Program-made: the position numbers and the translations under genes
Source: BQJD01 sp964350265
Lineage (GTDB): Bacteria > Pseudomonadota > Gammaproteobacteria > Arenicellales > CAJQKF01
Assembly (NCBI GenBank): GCA_964350265.1
Contig: CAYGJZ010000010.1
Coordinates: 1 to 64,000 of the forward strand
Length of the DNA stretch: 64,000 nucleotides
Direction: 5' to 3'
Shown here: piece by piece, positions 1 to 9,169 of the stretch
Numbering within the stretch: position 1 is the stretch's first letter
Layout of the letters: each line of letters starts with the position of its first letter
Notes under the pieces: model-generated
What the model was told of the DNA's origin: nothing
What the model saw: only the letters and a program-made list of their open reading frames with translations
Database searches by the model: none

Positions 1-658
<658 letters not shown>

Positions 659-738
659 GGGTGACACCGGTTGGCAGGGCCGGACTCCGGCCCCTGGCTG
701 ACGGGAACGGCGCGGCGCGGACCGCGCAAAGGTGCGTG

Positions 739-768
739 ATGATAGCAAGGGCGGGGGCAGCCAGTCAT
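739..768 (-). promoter_or_regulatory. Putative promoter for ilvD
   Basis: On the minus strand TATCAT (739-744) lies 18 nt from ATGACT (763-768), which matches four of six positions of the sigma-70 -35 box. It sits about 80 nt before the ilvD start in the 122-nt gap between ilvD and the DUF4340 gene. The leader is long enough to hold an attenuator, but I see no leader peptide or strong hairpin. Confidence 0.35.
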
Positions 769-780
769 GGCCACCCGCCA

Positions 781-1812
781 CTAGCGGCCGTGGGACTCCG
801 TGTCCACCGGCGCGGTGACAGACTCGGCGTCCTCGACGAGTTCGTCCATGGGCTTGCGCAGCCGCGCCAGATCGGCATCACGCAGGCGGTAGGCCCAGCC
901 GTCCCAGCGCGTGTTCCAGCGCGCGGCCCGCTCCGCCGCCGGCTCGTTCGCACCATCGGCGCGGGCGGAGAAGCGCAGCCAGCGCTGGCCGTCGGCCTCG
1001 GCGCTGTCGAACTGGATGACCACGCCGTCGGCAAGCACGGCCTGGCCGTGCAGGGCGTCGTCGAAGTCCAGTTCCGCCGCCGCGCGCACGTCCACCAGGT
1101 CGAGGTCGGCGAACACCGCGGCGAAGTCGTCGAGGGCGAACTGGTAGCTGACCTGCTTGCCCCTGGGCAACGCGTCCAGGCGCATGCTGCCACCGGGACC
1201 GGCGCGCAGTGACACGGTCCCGGGCCCCTGGTGCACGGTCACCGCGGCGACCTCGTCGCGGCCGGCGTCGATGATGCCGGACGCCAGCCAGTCCTGCGCA
1301 CGCGCGCGCACCGCGCCGATGGCGGTGACCCGGGCCGCGCGCGGATCGTCGAGCCGTCGCACGTAGCGGTCGTCGCCGGCGGCATTGCCCACCACCAGGG
1401 CGGCCAGCTCGTTGCCCGCCGCGCCGACCCGCACCTCCACCGAGGCGGCGTCCGCCGCCGAGACATCCTCCAGGCCGAGCCGGGCATACAGCTCCGGACG
1501 CGCCGTTTTCGGTTCGACGATGCGCGCCTCGGCCAGCGACAGCAGCAATGCGCGCACCGCCCCGGTGTCCGCGGGGTAGCCGTCCCTGCCCGGCAGCGAC
1601 CAGCCTTCGTCGCCACGTGCCACCACCAGCTCGCCGGCGCCGTCGCGCAGATGGATGGTGTCGACGTCGTTGATGCGCTCGGCAAAGCCGGGCAGCAGGG
1701 GCTCGCGGCCCGGCGCGGACGGTGCCTCGCCGGGCGTGCGCCAGGCGGCGGCAACGGCGACCACCACGAGCAGGGCCAGCAGCCACAGGGTCTTCCCGCT
1801 AACCATGGTCAT
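781..1812 (-). CDS. DUF4340-type protein of a Gld-like ABC exporter operon
   Basis: A 343-residue protein with one N-terminal membrane segment (about residues 8-22, rich in L/V/A) followed by a large soluble, presumably periplasmic region. The start MTMVSGKTLWLL at 1812 overlaps the end of the upstream gldG-like gene by 14 nt, so it is the last gene of the 5443-to-781 operon. The order ATPase, permease, GldG-like auxiliary protein, DUF4340 is a recurrent but functionally undefined arrangement in bacteria. The body contains repeated beta-type segments such as DTIHLRDGAGELVVARGDEGW, which fits DUF4340. No catalytic motif is visible. A second ATG (1806) is also possible. The assignment rests on position and general pattern, so the molecular role is unknown. 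Confidence 0.75.
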   Translation of the reverse strand: MTMVSGKTLWLLALLVVVAVAAAWRTPGEAPSAPGREPLLPGFAERINDVDTIHLRDGAGELVVARGDEGWSLPGRDGYPADTGAVRALLLSLAEARIVEPKTARPELYARLGLEDVSAADAASVEVRVGAAGNELAALVVGNAAGDDRYVRRLDDPRAARVTAIGAVRARAQDWLASGIIDAGRDEVAAVTVHQGPGTVSLRAGPGGSMRLDALPRGKQVSYQFALDDFAAVFADLDLVDVRAAAELDFDDALHGQAVLADGVVIQFDSAEADGQRWLRFSARADGANEPAAERAARWNTRWDGWAYRLRDADLARLRKPMDELVEDAESVTAPVDTESHGR

Positions 1813-3748
1813 CCTCCCGGAGCGAACGACGCGGGCGACGCGGGCGACGCCGGAAGCCGGCATAGGCGATGCCGCCGATGCCCACCAGCAACGGCACCAG
1901 GCCGATGTTGGCGAAGCGGATCCAGCCGCGGATCGACTCGATGTCCTGGCGCAGGTTGTGCTGCACCTCGCGCAGGTCCTTGCGGATGGCCACCTTGCGT
2001 TCGCGGAACCGGTCCAGTTCCGCCTCGGTGTCGGCGCCGAGCACCAGGCCGTCGTCGCCGGCCTGCCCGGCCAGTTCGCGCAGGCGCTGCTCGGTAGCGT
2101 CGAGGGCATCGAGCAGTTCGCGTTCCTTTTGCAGGTAGCGCTGCTCGGCGTCGCGACGCACCGCTTCGAGCAGGGTGAAGGGGCGCGAAGAGCCGCCGCG
2201 TCCGCGAATGGACACCAGGTTCTCGTCGCCGGAAAGGTTCTCCAGCGCGTTGATCACCAGGCTGTTGTTGGCCGCGGTGGGAATGGCCAGCGACGAGCCG
2301 AGCAGGTTCTGCGTGCTGACCCAGAAGCGATCCTGCAGGAGGTCGGTGTCCGCCACCACCACCAGCTCCGCGGGTGCGGTGGAGGCGGCCAGGTGCACGG
2401 CGTCGTCTTCGCCCTGCCCCGCGGCGCCGTCGTCTCCGTCGCCCGGCGGCGGTCCGTCCGGCCAGGCGCTGGCGAACTCGCCGCGCACCCGCATCGCCAG
2501 CGTCAACGCCTCGCCACCGCCCTGGTAGTCGCGCACCAGGGCGGCCGGGTCGGTGCCGGGCAGCAGCGCGCTGGGCGGCACCGTGGTCGCCGCCTCGGTG
2601 GTGCGGATCAGCGCCGTCGTCACCACGTTCTCCGTGGGCAGCGCGTCAAGCACCCCGGCACTGGCCAGCAGCACGTCGCCGAGATGGGCGCTAACGACGT
2701 CGTTGCCGTCGTACAGCGACGGCACCAGCCCCAGCCAGACCGGGTAGTCGATGACCACGTTGCGGTTGCCGGAGGCGGTGCGCACCCGCTCCGCCAGGTT
2801 CAGGTCCGCCGCCACCGCGTCCGTGCGCAGGGCCAGCCCCCAGCTTCGCAGCAGGGCGTCGCGCCCCGCGCCGTCGACGGCGGCCACCGACGACGCCGGG
2901 TCCGACTCGGCATGGGGATCGACGAAGACCAGCGCGTGGCCGCCGGCGAGCACGTACTGGTCCACCGCGTACAGGGCGGCGGGTGGCAGCCGCCCGGGGG
3001 CCACCAGCATGAGCACGTCGACCTCGCCGGGGATCGCCCGGGTGTCCACCGGCAACTGGCGCAGGTCGAAGAACTGCGCCACCTGTTCCAGCATCACCAG
3101 CGGCGTGCCGGGCATGCCCATCATGGCGCCACCCGGGGCACCGGACAGGGGCAGCCCGGACAACACGCCGACCACCCCGGCAGCGGTCTCGGACACCTGG
3201 TGCACCACGCGTGCCAGGTCGTACTCGAGGAGGTTTTCCCGCGCCACCGGGAAGAACGGGATCACTTCCTCGGCATCGGTGGCGCCGCTGGCCACCAGGC
3301 CGAAGTAGAACAGCGTGTCGTTGCCCCCCACCGGCACGCCCTGCAGGCCCGCCGCCACCGCGCGATCCTCCTGCTCGGAGAAGGGCTCCGGATCGATCCG
3401 CTCCAGGCGCACCGCGTCGCCGCCCAGGCGATCGAACTCCTCCAGCAGCTCCTCCACCCGCCGCGCGTAGCTGGCGATGCCCGGCAGCCGCGTGGCCAGT
3501 TCCCGGGAGAGGAAGAATCGCAGGGTCACCGGCTCGTCGATGGCGGCCAGCAATGCCCGGCTGCCGGCCGACAGCGTGTACAGCTTCTGCTCGGTGAGGT
3601 CCAGCCGCACCTGGCCGAGCTGGCGATTGGCCAGCGCATTGACGGCCACCAGCAGGACCAGCCCGAGGACCAGTGCCGCGAACAGGCGCCAGGATGCCTG
3701 CGGACTGCCCGCACCTTTCGTGGCTTGCTTGCTCCACCACCGCTTCAT
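1799..3748 (-). CDS. GldG-like ABC transporter auxiliary protein
   Basis: A 649-residue membrane protein. It has an N-terminal membrane segment (about residues 20-42), then the GldG-type region with LDLTEQKLYTLSAGSRALL, typical of the ABC auxiliary domain, a long periplasmic part, a predicted coiled region rich in E/R/L near residues 545-600 and a C-terminal membrane segment with a basic tail (about 615-645). The ATG at 3746-3748 overlaps the permease stop by 4 nt (ATGA), showing translational coupling. In Bacteroidetes GldA/F/G are linked to gliding; in Proteobacteria the homologous operon has no established substrate. I infer an exporter accessory that spans from the membrane into the periplasm. 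Confidence 0.85.
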   Translation of the reverse strand: MKRWWSKQATKGAGSPQASWRLFAALVLGLVLLVAVNALANRQLGQVRLDLTEQKLYTLSAGSRALLAAIDEPVTLRFFLSRELATRLPGIASYARRVEELLEEFDRLGGDAVRLERIDPEPFSEQEDRAVAAGLQGVPVGGNDTLFYFGLVASGATDAEEVIPFFPVARENLLEYDLARVVHQVSETAAGVVGVLSGLPLSGAPGGAMMGMPGTPLVMLEQVAQFFDLRQLPVDTRAIPGEVDVLMLVAPGRLPPAALYAVDQYVLAGGHALVFVDPHAESDPASSVAAVDGAGRDALLRSWGLALRTDAVAADLNLAERVRTASGNRNVVIDYPVWLGLVPSLYDGNDVVSAHLGDVLLASAGVLDALPTENVVTTALIRTTEAATTVPPSALLPGTDPAALVRDYQGGGEALTLAMRVRGEFASAWPDGPPPGDGDDGAAGQGEDDAVHLAASTAPAELVVVADTDLLQDRFWVSTQNLLGSSLAIPTAANNSLVINALENLSGDENLVSIRGRGGSSRPFTLLEAVRRDAEQRYLQKERELLDALDATEQRLRELAGQAGDDGLVLGADTEAELDRFRERKVAIRKDLREVQHNLRQDIESIRGWIRFANIGLVPLLVGIGGIAYAGFRRRPRRPRRSLREDDHG

Positions 3749-4479
3749 CGTGTTTTCACCCGTTCCACCAACAGCACGTTGGCAAAAAGAAAGAAGACCG
3801 TGACCGAGACGAAGAAGACCAGGTCGCGCAGGTCGATCACGCCCCGCGCCAGCGCCTCGAAGTGGGTCAGGAAGCTCATCGTGGCGACGGTCTCGATCAC
3901 CGTCTCCGGCAACCAGCCGGTGAAGAAGTCGAGCACCAGCGGGAACCCGGCGAGGTTGAGCAGCAGGCACACGACCAGCGAGAGCACGAAGGCGATGACC
4001 TGGTTGCGGGTCAGTGCCGAGAAGCACGATCCCACCGCCAGGTAGGCGCCGGCCATCAGCGCACTGCCGAGATAGGCGGCAAGGATGACGCCGTTGTCCG
4101 GATCACCGAGGATGTTCACGGTCAGCCACATGGGAAAGGTCAGCGCCAAGGCAACGACCAGGAACACCCAGGCGGCGAGGAACTTTGCCAGCACCACCGT
4201 GGTGGTGGTGACGGGCAGGGTCAGCAGCAGTTCGATGGTGCCCGAGCGACGCTCCTCGGCCCACAGCCGCATGGACAGGGCCGGCACCAGGAACAGGTAC
4301 AGCCACGGGTGGAAGCCGAAGAACGGCGCCAGGTCGGCCTGTCCGCGTTCGAAGAAGCTGCCGAGGTAGAACGGGAAGACACCGGCGAGGGCGAGGAAGA
4401 TCACCAGGAAGACGTAGGCGATGGGGGTGGCGAAGTACCCCGACAGCTCGCGGCGGACGATGGCGGTCAGCGATTGCAT
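3745..4479 (-). CDS. ABC-2 type permease, GldF-like
   Basis: A 244-residue inner-membrane permease with about six hydrophobic segments. The first is at about residues 16-36, and AEERRSGTIELLLTLPV near residue 75 is the typical ABC-2 cytoplasmic loop found in GldF/NosY-type permeases. It starts at 4479 behind a strong AAGGAGGAG ribosome-binding site in the 13-nt gap after the ATPase gene, and its stop overlaps the next start by 4 nt. Together with the ATPase at 4493 it should form the membrane core of an ABC exporter; the substrate cannot be read from the sequence. Confidence 0.88.
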   Translation of the reverse strand: MQSLTAIVRRELSGYFATPIAYVFLVIFLALAGVFPFYLGSFFERGQADLAPFFGFHPWLYLFLVPALSMRLWAEERRSGTIELLLTLPVTTTTVVLAKFLAAWVFLVVALALTFPMWLTVNILGDPDNGVILAAYLGSALMAGAYLAVGSCFSALTRNQVIAFVLSLVVCLLLNLAGFPLVLDFFTGWLPETVIETVATMSFLTHFEALARGVIDLRDLVFFVSVTVFFLFANVLLVERVKTR

Positions 4480-4492
4480 GTTCTCCTCCTTG

Positions 4493-5443
4493 TCAGCTGC
4501 GCACGTGGTCGCCGCGGGTCAAGGCGCGGAACACCGACTCCAGCCGCGCCGTCTCGCGGCAGACCTGGGCCAACGGCACGCCGGCCGCGGCGGGCAACCC
4601 GGCCAGCCGCGCCGGCAGGTCGTCCACCGACGCGCCGACCCGCAGCAGCACGCCGTCCGCGCCATCGACGGTTTCCACCGTGTCGGTCCAGGGCGCCTGT
4701 TCAAGATGTTGCCGCAGCGTGGCCAGGTCGCCTGTCCGCAGTGGCTGAAGCAGCCAGGCCGGCTCGGCGTCCCGCGCCGCCAGCGCCGTCGGCGTGTCGT
4801 CGGCCACCACCTGCCCGGCGGCGATGATCATGGCGCGGGTACACACCGCCTGCACTTCCTCGAGGATGTGGGTGGACAGGATGATGGCCTTGCGTGGCGC
4901 CATTTCGCGGATCAGCGCGCGCACCTCGTGCTTCTGGTTGGGATCGAGTCCGTCGGTGGGTTCGTCGAGGATCAGCACCGGCGGGTCGTGCAGGATGGCC
5001 TGGGCAATGCCGACGCGGCGTTTGAAGCCCTTGGACAGGGTTTCCAGGCTGCGCGACATGACCGCGCCGAGATGCACCCTGTCGGCGACTTCCGCCACCC
5101 GTCGCCGCAGGTCCGCGCCGGACAGGCCGCGCATGGCGCCGACGAAGGAAAGAAAGTCGCCGGTGATCATGTCGCCGTACAACGGCGCGCCCTCGGGCAG
5201 GTAGCCGATGGCCTTCTTCGTCGCCACCGGCTGCCGGGCCAGGTCGTGGCCGGCCACTTCCACCGTGCCGGCATCCGCGGCGAGGAAGCCGGTGATCATT
5301 TTCATGGTGGTGGACTTGCCGGCGCCGTTGGGGCCGAGGAAGCCCAGCACCTCGCCCTCGGCCACGTCGAAGCCGAGGTCGCGCACGGCATGCAGCGCAC
5401 CGAAGCGCTTGTCGAGTCCGCGCACCTTCACCAGGTCGTTCAT
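4493..5443 (-). CDS. ABC exporter ATPase, GldA-like
   Basis: A 316-residue ATP-binding subunit. Walker A GPNGAGKST is near residue 38, the family-typical LSKGFKRRVGIAQAI stands where the LSGGQ signature is expected, and Walker B LILDEPTDGLDPNQ and the H-loop STHILEE follow. The signature LSKGFKRR is the variant common in ABC-2 drug/gliding exporters (CcmA/GldA type). The C-terminal about 90 residues form the accessory domain seen in GldA-like proteins. I chose the ATG at 5441-5443 because GGAG lies 5 nt upstream; an alternative ATG at 5455 would put that site inside the gene. First gene of the operon running to 781. Confidence 0.9.
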   Translation of the reverse strand: MNDLVKVRGLDKRFGALHAVRDLGFDVAEGEVLGFLGPNGAGKSTTMKMITGFLAADAGTVEVAGHDLARQPVATKKAIGYLPEGAPLYGDMITGDFLSFVGAMRGLSGADLRRRVAEVADRVHLGAVMSRSLETLSKGFKRRVGIAQAILHDPPVLILDEPTDGLDPNQKHEVRALIREMAPRKAIILSTHILEEVQAVCTRAMIIAAGQVVADDTPTALAARDAEPAWLLQPLRTGDLATLRQHLEQAPWTDTVETVDGADGVLLRVGASVDDLPARLAGLPAAAGVPLAQVCRETARLESVFRALTRGDHVRS

Positions 5444-5613
5444 GCCTTCTCCCATGCATGGTCCTTGTTGTTGCGTGCAGTCCGTTCGCACTGGCGGCAG
5501 GTGGTGACCGCGCATCGGCGGAAGGGTGTGGCAGCCCGGCACCGGCGAACGGGCCGGGGAGCATAGCCGAACACGTGGCGCCCTTGGATTACGGACGCTT
5601 AAAGTTCCCCTGG

Positions 5614-7449
5614 CTACGATCCGTCCAGGCGCTCGTTGAGCTTGCGCCTGAGGTACTCGCGCACGGCGCTGCCGGCATCGGGGGCGTCGATGCCGCGCTG
5701 GCGCGCCTCGCGCTGCACCCGTCGCTCGGCCTCGGCGCGCAGCAGCGCGCGGGTGTCGATGGCGAAGTCGGGTGCGTCGATGGCGCCGTGGATGTGCAGC
5801 GGGATCGGCACCGGTTCGAAGGCGCGCTCCCCGTCGGCGGCATTCTCCCGCGCGATGCGCAGGGCCAGGCGGTAGTCGAGCCGGTTGTTCGGCAGGTCGA
5901 TGGTCCCCCTGCCCTCGACGCGGAAGGTCTCCGCGTCCAGTTGCAGGTCTTCGCTGGTGCCGACGCCGTCGTCGAAGCGCAACGTCCCCTGCAACCGGGT
6001 GAACGGCGTCACCGGCTCGCCGCTGGCCGCGGGCACGTCTTCGCCGCGGGCGGCGCGCAGGATGCGTCCGATGTCGATGCCGCGCAGTTCACCGTCGGCG
6101 AGATCGGCTCGCAGGTTGCCATCCACCGAACGCAACACGCTGTCCATATCCGGCCCCAGGGCGAGCAGGTCGATGGCGAGATCGCCGCGCCCGCCGAGCC
6201 GCTGGCCGGCACCGAGCGCGGACAGGAGNNNNNNNNNNNNNNNNNNNNNNNNNNNNNNNNNNNNNNNNNNNNNNNNNNNNNNNNNNNNNNNNNNNNNNNN
6301 NNNNNNNNNNNNNNNNNNNNNNNNNNNNCCGTCGGCATCGACCTCGACCACGCCGGAGACGCTGGCATCGACCACGCCGGCGGGGTCCAGCCAGTCCGCG
6401 TCGAGATCCGCCGCGGCCAGCAGCACGGGCAGGTCCATCGACTCGCTGTCCAGCTCCAGCCGCGCCCGGGGCATGGTTCCGAGACCCTCCACCGTCGCGT
6501 CGACGCGCATGGCGACGCCCGGCAGGCTGATCGCCAGGGGCGTTGGCGGCAACCGGCCGGCGGCAACGTCGTAGCGCAGTTGCGGCGCGTCGAGTTCGGC
6601 CGCGGCATCGCCGCGGATGGCAACCAGGCGCAGGCCGTCGATGCGCACCTCGCCGTCTGCGCCCATCGATGCGGCGACCACGCGGGCGGCGGCCAGTTCC
6701 AGGCTGGTGGATTCGGCCTGCACGCTGGCCTCGACATCGTGCAACTCGGCGCCGAGGCCGGCGAAGTCCACCTGCAGTCGCGTCCTCGCCTCGACGTGGG
6801 CCGGGCCCGGCAACGCGTCGGACTCGATCCGCGCGGCCAGGGTGACTTCGCCGCTCTCGCCCTGCACGAGGCGGTCGGCGGTCAGCGTGATGCCGGTGGC
6901 GGACTGGCGCTGGCCGCTGCGCGCATCGTGCCAGTGGACCTCGCCGTTCTCCACCACGACGCCCTGCACCACCAGTGCCGCCAGCCCGGCGCCGAGGGCC
7001 TCCTCGTCGCTGACCCCGCCGCCACGGCCGGTGGCCGTGCGCACCCGTTCGACGATGTCGCCCCAGGCAGTGCGGCCATCGGCCTGCACCGACAGCGCCA
7101 GGCGCGGTGCATCCAGCGCGACCTGGTCCACCCGCACCTCGCGATCCAGCAACGGGCGCAGCTGCACCGCCACGCGCAGGTCGTCGGCCTGCAGCATCGG
7201 CGCCTCGCCGAAGCCGTCGCGGGCGGACAGGGAGACGGGGCCGGTGGACACGGCGATGCGTGGCCACAGCGCCACCGACAGCGCGCCGTCCAGGCGCAGT
7301 TCACGACCGGTGTGCCGACGCACTTCCTCGACGATGCGCGGCTTGTAGTCGTTGACGTCGAAGAACAGCGTCAGCCAGGTGGCCAGTCCCGCCAGCACCA
7401 GCAGCACCAGGCCCAGGAGGACGGCGAGGATGCGCAGGACCGCTGCCAT
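5614..7449 (-). CDS. AsmA-family protein, interrupted by an assembly gap
   Basis: An AsmA-type inner-membrane-anchored periplasmic protein. The N-terminus MAAVLRILAVLLGLVLLVL is a membrane anchor, followed by the typical DVNDYKPRIVEEVRRHTGREL and, near the C-terminus, the AsmA block with IDLPNNRLDYRLALR. AsmA-like proteins belong to the bridge-like lipid-transport group proposed to move phospholipids to the outer membrane. The 100-N gap at 6229-6328 lies in the middle; both flanks are open in the same frame as drawn, but the real gap length is unknown, so the length (about 611 residues as drawn) is not reliable. It begins 10 nt after dusA ends and is probably co-transcribed with it. Confidence 0.85.
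   Translation of the reverse strand: MAAVLRILAVLLGLVLLVLAGLATWLTLFFDVNDYKPRIVEEVRRHTGRELRLDGALSVALWPRIAVSTGPVSLSARDGFGEAPMLQADDLRVAVQLRPLLDREVRVDQVALDAPRLALSVQADGRTAWGDIVERVRTATGRGGGVSDEEALGAGLAALVVQGVVVENGEVHWHDARSGQRQSATGITLTADRLVQGESGEVTLAARIESDALPGPAHVEARTRLQVDFAGLGAELHDVEASVQAESTSLELAAARVVAASMGADGEVRIDGLRLVAIRGDAAAELDAPQLRYDVAAGRLPPTPLAISLPGVAMRVDATVEGLGTMPRARLELDSESMDLPVLLAAADLDADWLDPAGVVDASVSGVVEVDADXXXXXXXXXXXXXXXXXXXXXXXXXXXXXXXXXXLLSALGAGQRLGGRGDLAIDLLALGPDMDSVLRSVDGNLRADLADGELRGIDIGRILRAARGEDVPAASGEPVTPFTRLQGTLRFDDGVGTSEDLQLDAETFRVEGRGTIDLPNNRLDYRLALRIARENAADGERAFEPVPIPLHIHGAIDAPDFAIDTRALLRAEAERRVQREARQRGIDAPDAGSAVREYLRRKLNERLDGS
6229..6328. other. Assembly gap (100 N) inside the AsmA-like gene
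   Basis: Exactly 100 N, the usual placeholder for a scaffold gap of unknown size. No feature can be read in it; sequence on both sides belongs to the same AsmA-like protein family. Confidence 0.97.
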
Positions 7450-7459
7450 GACCGCCGCC

Positions 7460-8497
7460 TCAGGCAGCCTGCCTGTGATCGAAGGCGCGGGCCGCGGCCT
7501 CGCGCAGCACCGCCACCCCGGCGCCGGGCCGGCCGGCATTCTCGGACAGGTGGCGGCGGAAGGCCCGCGCCCCCGGCTGGCCCTGGAACAGGCCGAACAG
7601 TGGCGCCGCCAGGCGACGCAGCCCGACGCCGCGGGCAAGGGCCGCCTTCGCATAGTCGAGATAGCGGTCGAAGACCTCGGCCCGCGTCACCGGCTCGGTG
7701 CGGGCACCGAACAGGCGGCGGTCGACGTCGAACAGCATGGCCGGATCCTGGAACGGCGCCCGGCCGAGCATCACGCCGTCGACGTGGGCGAGGTGCCCGA
7801 CCGCCTGGTCGAGGTCGGTGATGCCGCCGTTGATGACCACCACCAGGTCGGGCCGCTCCGCCTTGAGCCGGTAGACGGTGTCGTAGTGCAGCGGCGGGAT
7901 CTCGCGGTTCTGCTTCGGGCTCAGGCCCTTCAGCCAGGCCTTGCGCGCATGCACGATGAAGGTATCGCAGCCGGCCTCGGCAACGGTGTCGACGAACGCC
8001 CGGAAGAAGGCATGGTCGTCGTGGTGGTCGATGCCGATGCGGCACTTCACGGTCACCGGCAGACCGGTATGCCCGCGCATCGCCGACACGCAGTCGGCGA
8101 CCAGGGCCGGCTCGGCCATCAGGCAGGCGCCGAAGCGGCCGGACTGCACGCGGTCGCTGGGACAGCCGACATTCAGGTTGACCTCGTCGAAGCCGGCCGC
8201 CTCGGCCAGCGCCGCGCAGCGCGCCAGCGCCTCGGCATCGCTGCCGCCGAGCTGGAGGGCCAGCGGATGCTCCGCCGGATCGAAGCCGAGGAACCGCTGC
8301 CGATCGCCGTTGATCAGCGCGGCGGCGGTGACCATCTCGGTATACAGGACGATGTTGGGGCTGGCCAGGCGCAGGAAGTAGCGCGCGTGGCGGTCGGTCC
8401 AGTCCAGCATCGGGGCAATGGAGAAGCGTCGGTCAATCATCGCGGCGTCGGGCGAGACGGCAGCGGCCGTGGGCTCGGGGATGGGCGGGTTCGGCAT
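7460..8497 (-). CDS. dusA: tRNA-dihydrouridine(20/20a) synthase
   Basis: FMN-dependent reductase making dihydrouridine in the tRNA D-loop. The 345-residue sequence carries the Dus hallmarks FSIAPMLDWTDRHARYFLR, YTEMVT, ALQLGGSD, NLNVGCPSDRVQ with the catalytic Cys in NVGCPS, GACLM, VKCRIGID, FIVHARKAWLKGLSPKQNRE and INGGI. The HARKAWL and LSPKQNRE blocks distinguish DusA from DusB and DusC. The ATG at 8497 gives a 20-residue N-terminal extension before the conserved region; ATG 8440 is an alternative, and neither has a clear Shine-Dalgarno site. The asmA-like gene follows after 10 nt. Confidence 0.95.
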   Translation of the reverse strand: MPNPPIPEPTAAAVSPDAAMIDRRFSIAPMLDWTDRHARYFLRLASPNIVLYTEMVTAAALINGDRQRFLGFDPAEHPLALQLGGSDAEALARCAALAEAAGFDEVNLNVGCPSDRVQSGRFGACLMAEPALVADCVSAMRGHTGLPVTVKCRIGIDHHDDHAFFRAFVDTVAEAGCDTFIVHARKAWLKGLSPKQNREIPPLHYDTVYRLKAERPDLVVVINGGITDLDQAVGHLAHVDGVMLGRAPFQDPAMLFDVDRRLFGARTEPVTRAEVFDRYLDYAKAALARGVGLRRLAAPLFGLFQGQPGARAFRRHLSENAGRPGAGVAVLREAAARAFDHRQAA

Positions 8498-8572
8498 GGT
8501 GTCGGTGCAGACCGCGACGGCGGTCGGCAGGGGCGGATTCTACGCCGTTGCGATGCGCCGCGCACCCCGCGC

Positions 8573-8989
8573 TCAGTTGCCGTGCACGGTGACCACCAGC
8601 GTGCGTCGATGGGGTGCCGCGCGGTGTTCCCACAGGTAGATGCCCTGCCAGGTGCCGAGCACCAGCTTCTCGTGCTCCACCGGCACGGTCAGATCGCTGT
8701 GGGTGAGTACCGTGCGCAGGTGGGCGGGCATGTCGTCCGGGCCCTCGTCGTCGTGGACGAAGCGCGCATCGCCGTCCGGCACCAGCGCGGCGAAGAAGGT
8801 CTCGAGATCGCGGCGCACCGACGGGTCGGCGTTCTCGCACAGCATCAGCGAGGCGCTGGTGTGCAGGTTGAATACGTGGCAAAGACCGGTACCGATGCCG
8901 CTGGCATGCACCAGCGCGGCGATCCGGTCGGTGACGTCGATGGTGCCGCGACCACCGGTCTCGACCACCAGTTGCTTCCTGAACCACAT
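8573..8989 (-). CDS. YjbQ/UPF0047 family protein (secondary thiamine-phosphate synthase type)
   Basis: A 138-residue small cytosolic protein. Family motifs are visible in order: GLCHVFNLHTSASLMLCENADP near residues 36-57, an AHLRT segment near 89 and the C-terminal LGTWQGIYLWEHR near 112. The H and S of LHTSAS and the GTWQGI loop form the conserved pocket of UPF0047 proteins. Some homologues complement thiamine phosphate synthase weakly, so databases use that name; the physiological role is uncertain. It is transcribed towards dusA with a 75-nt gap and away from gshA. Confidence 0.9.
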   Translation of the reverse strand: MWFRKQLVVETGGRGTIDVTDRIAALVHASGIGTGLCHVFNLHTSASLMLCENADPSVRRDLETFFAALVPDGDARFVHDDEGPDDMPAHLRTVLTHSDLTVPVEHEKLVLGTWQGIYLWEHRAAPHRRTLVVTVHGN

Positions 8990-9088
8990 GTCCTTTCCCT
9001 ACCGTTTGCACATGACTTTTCGGCGCGAGACGCCATTGTCGCCGATCCGGCCGGCGGCTTCCAATGCCCGTCGGCGGCGTCGGCAGGC

Positions 9089-9094
9089 TACAAT
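9089..9094 (+). promoter_or_regulatory. Putative -10 box upstream of gshA
   Basis: TACAAT at 9089-9094 with a GC-rich segment after it, about 75 nt before the proposed gshA start. No convincing -35 box lies at the right spacing. It resembles other -10 boxes in this window (15478, 63682). Confidence 0.25.
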
Positions 9095-9169
9095 CAGCGC
9101 CCCGGCGCCCGAGCGGGTCTCGTCGCGGCGTACCGGGATCCCCTGTACCGGACCATCGAGAATCATGGC

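Noticed and set aside
7352..9169. Open frame running about 600 codons ahead of gshA, plus strand
   Set aside because: It is antisense to the clear dusA and yjbQ-like genes and has no homology; stops are rare by chance in GC-rich DNA.
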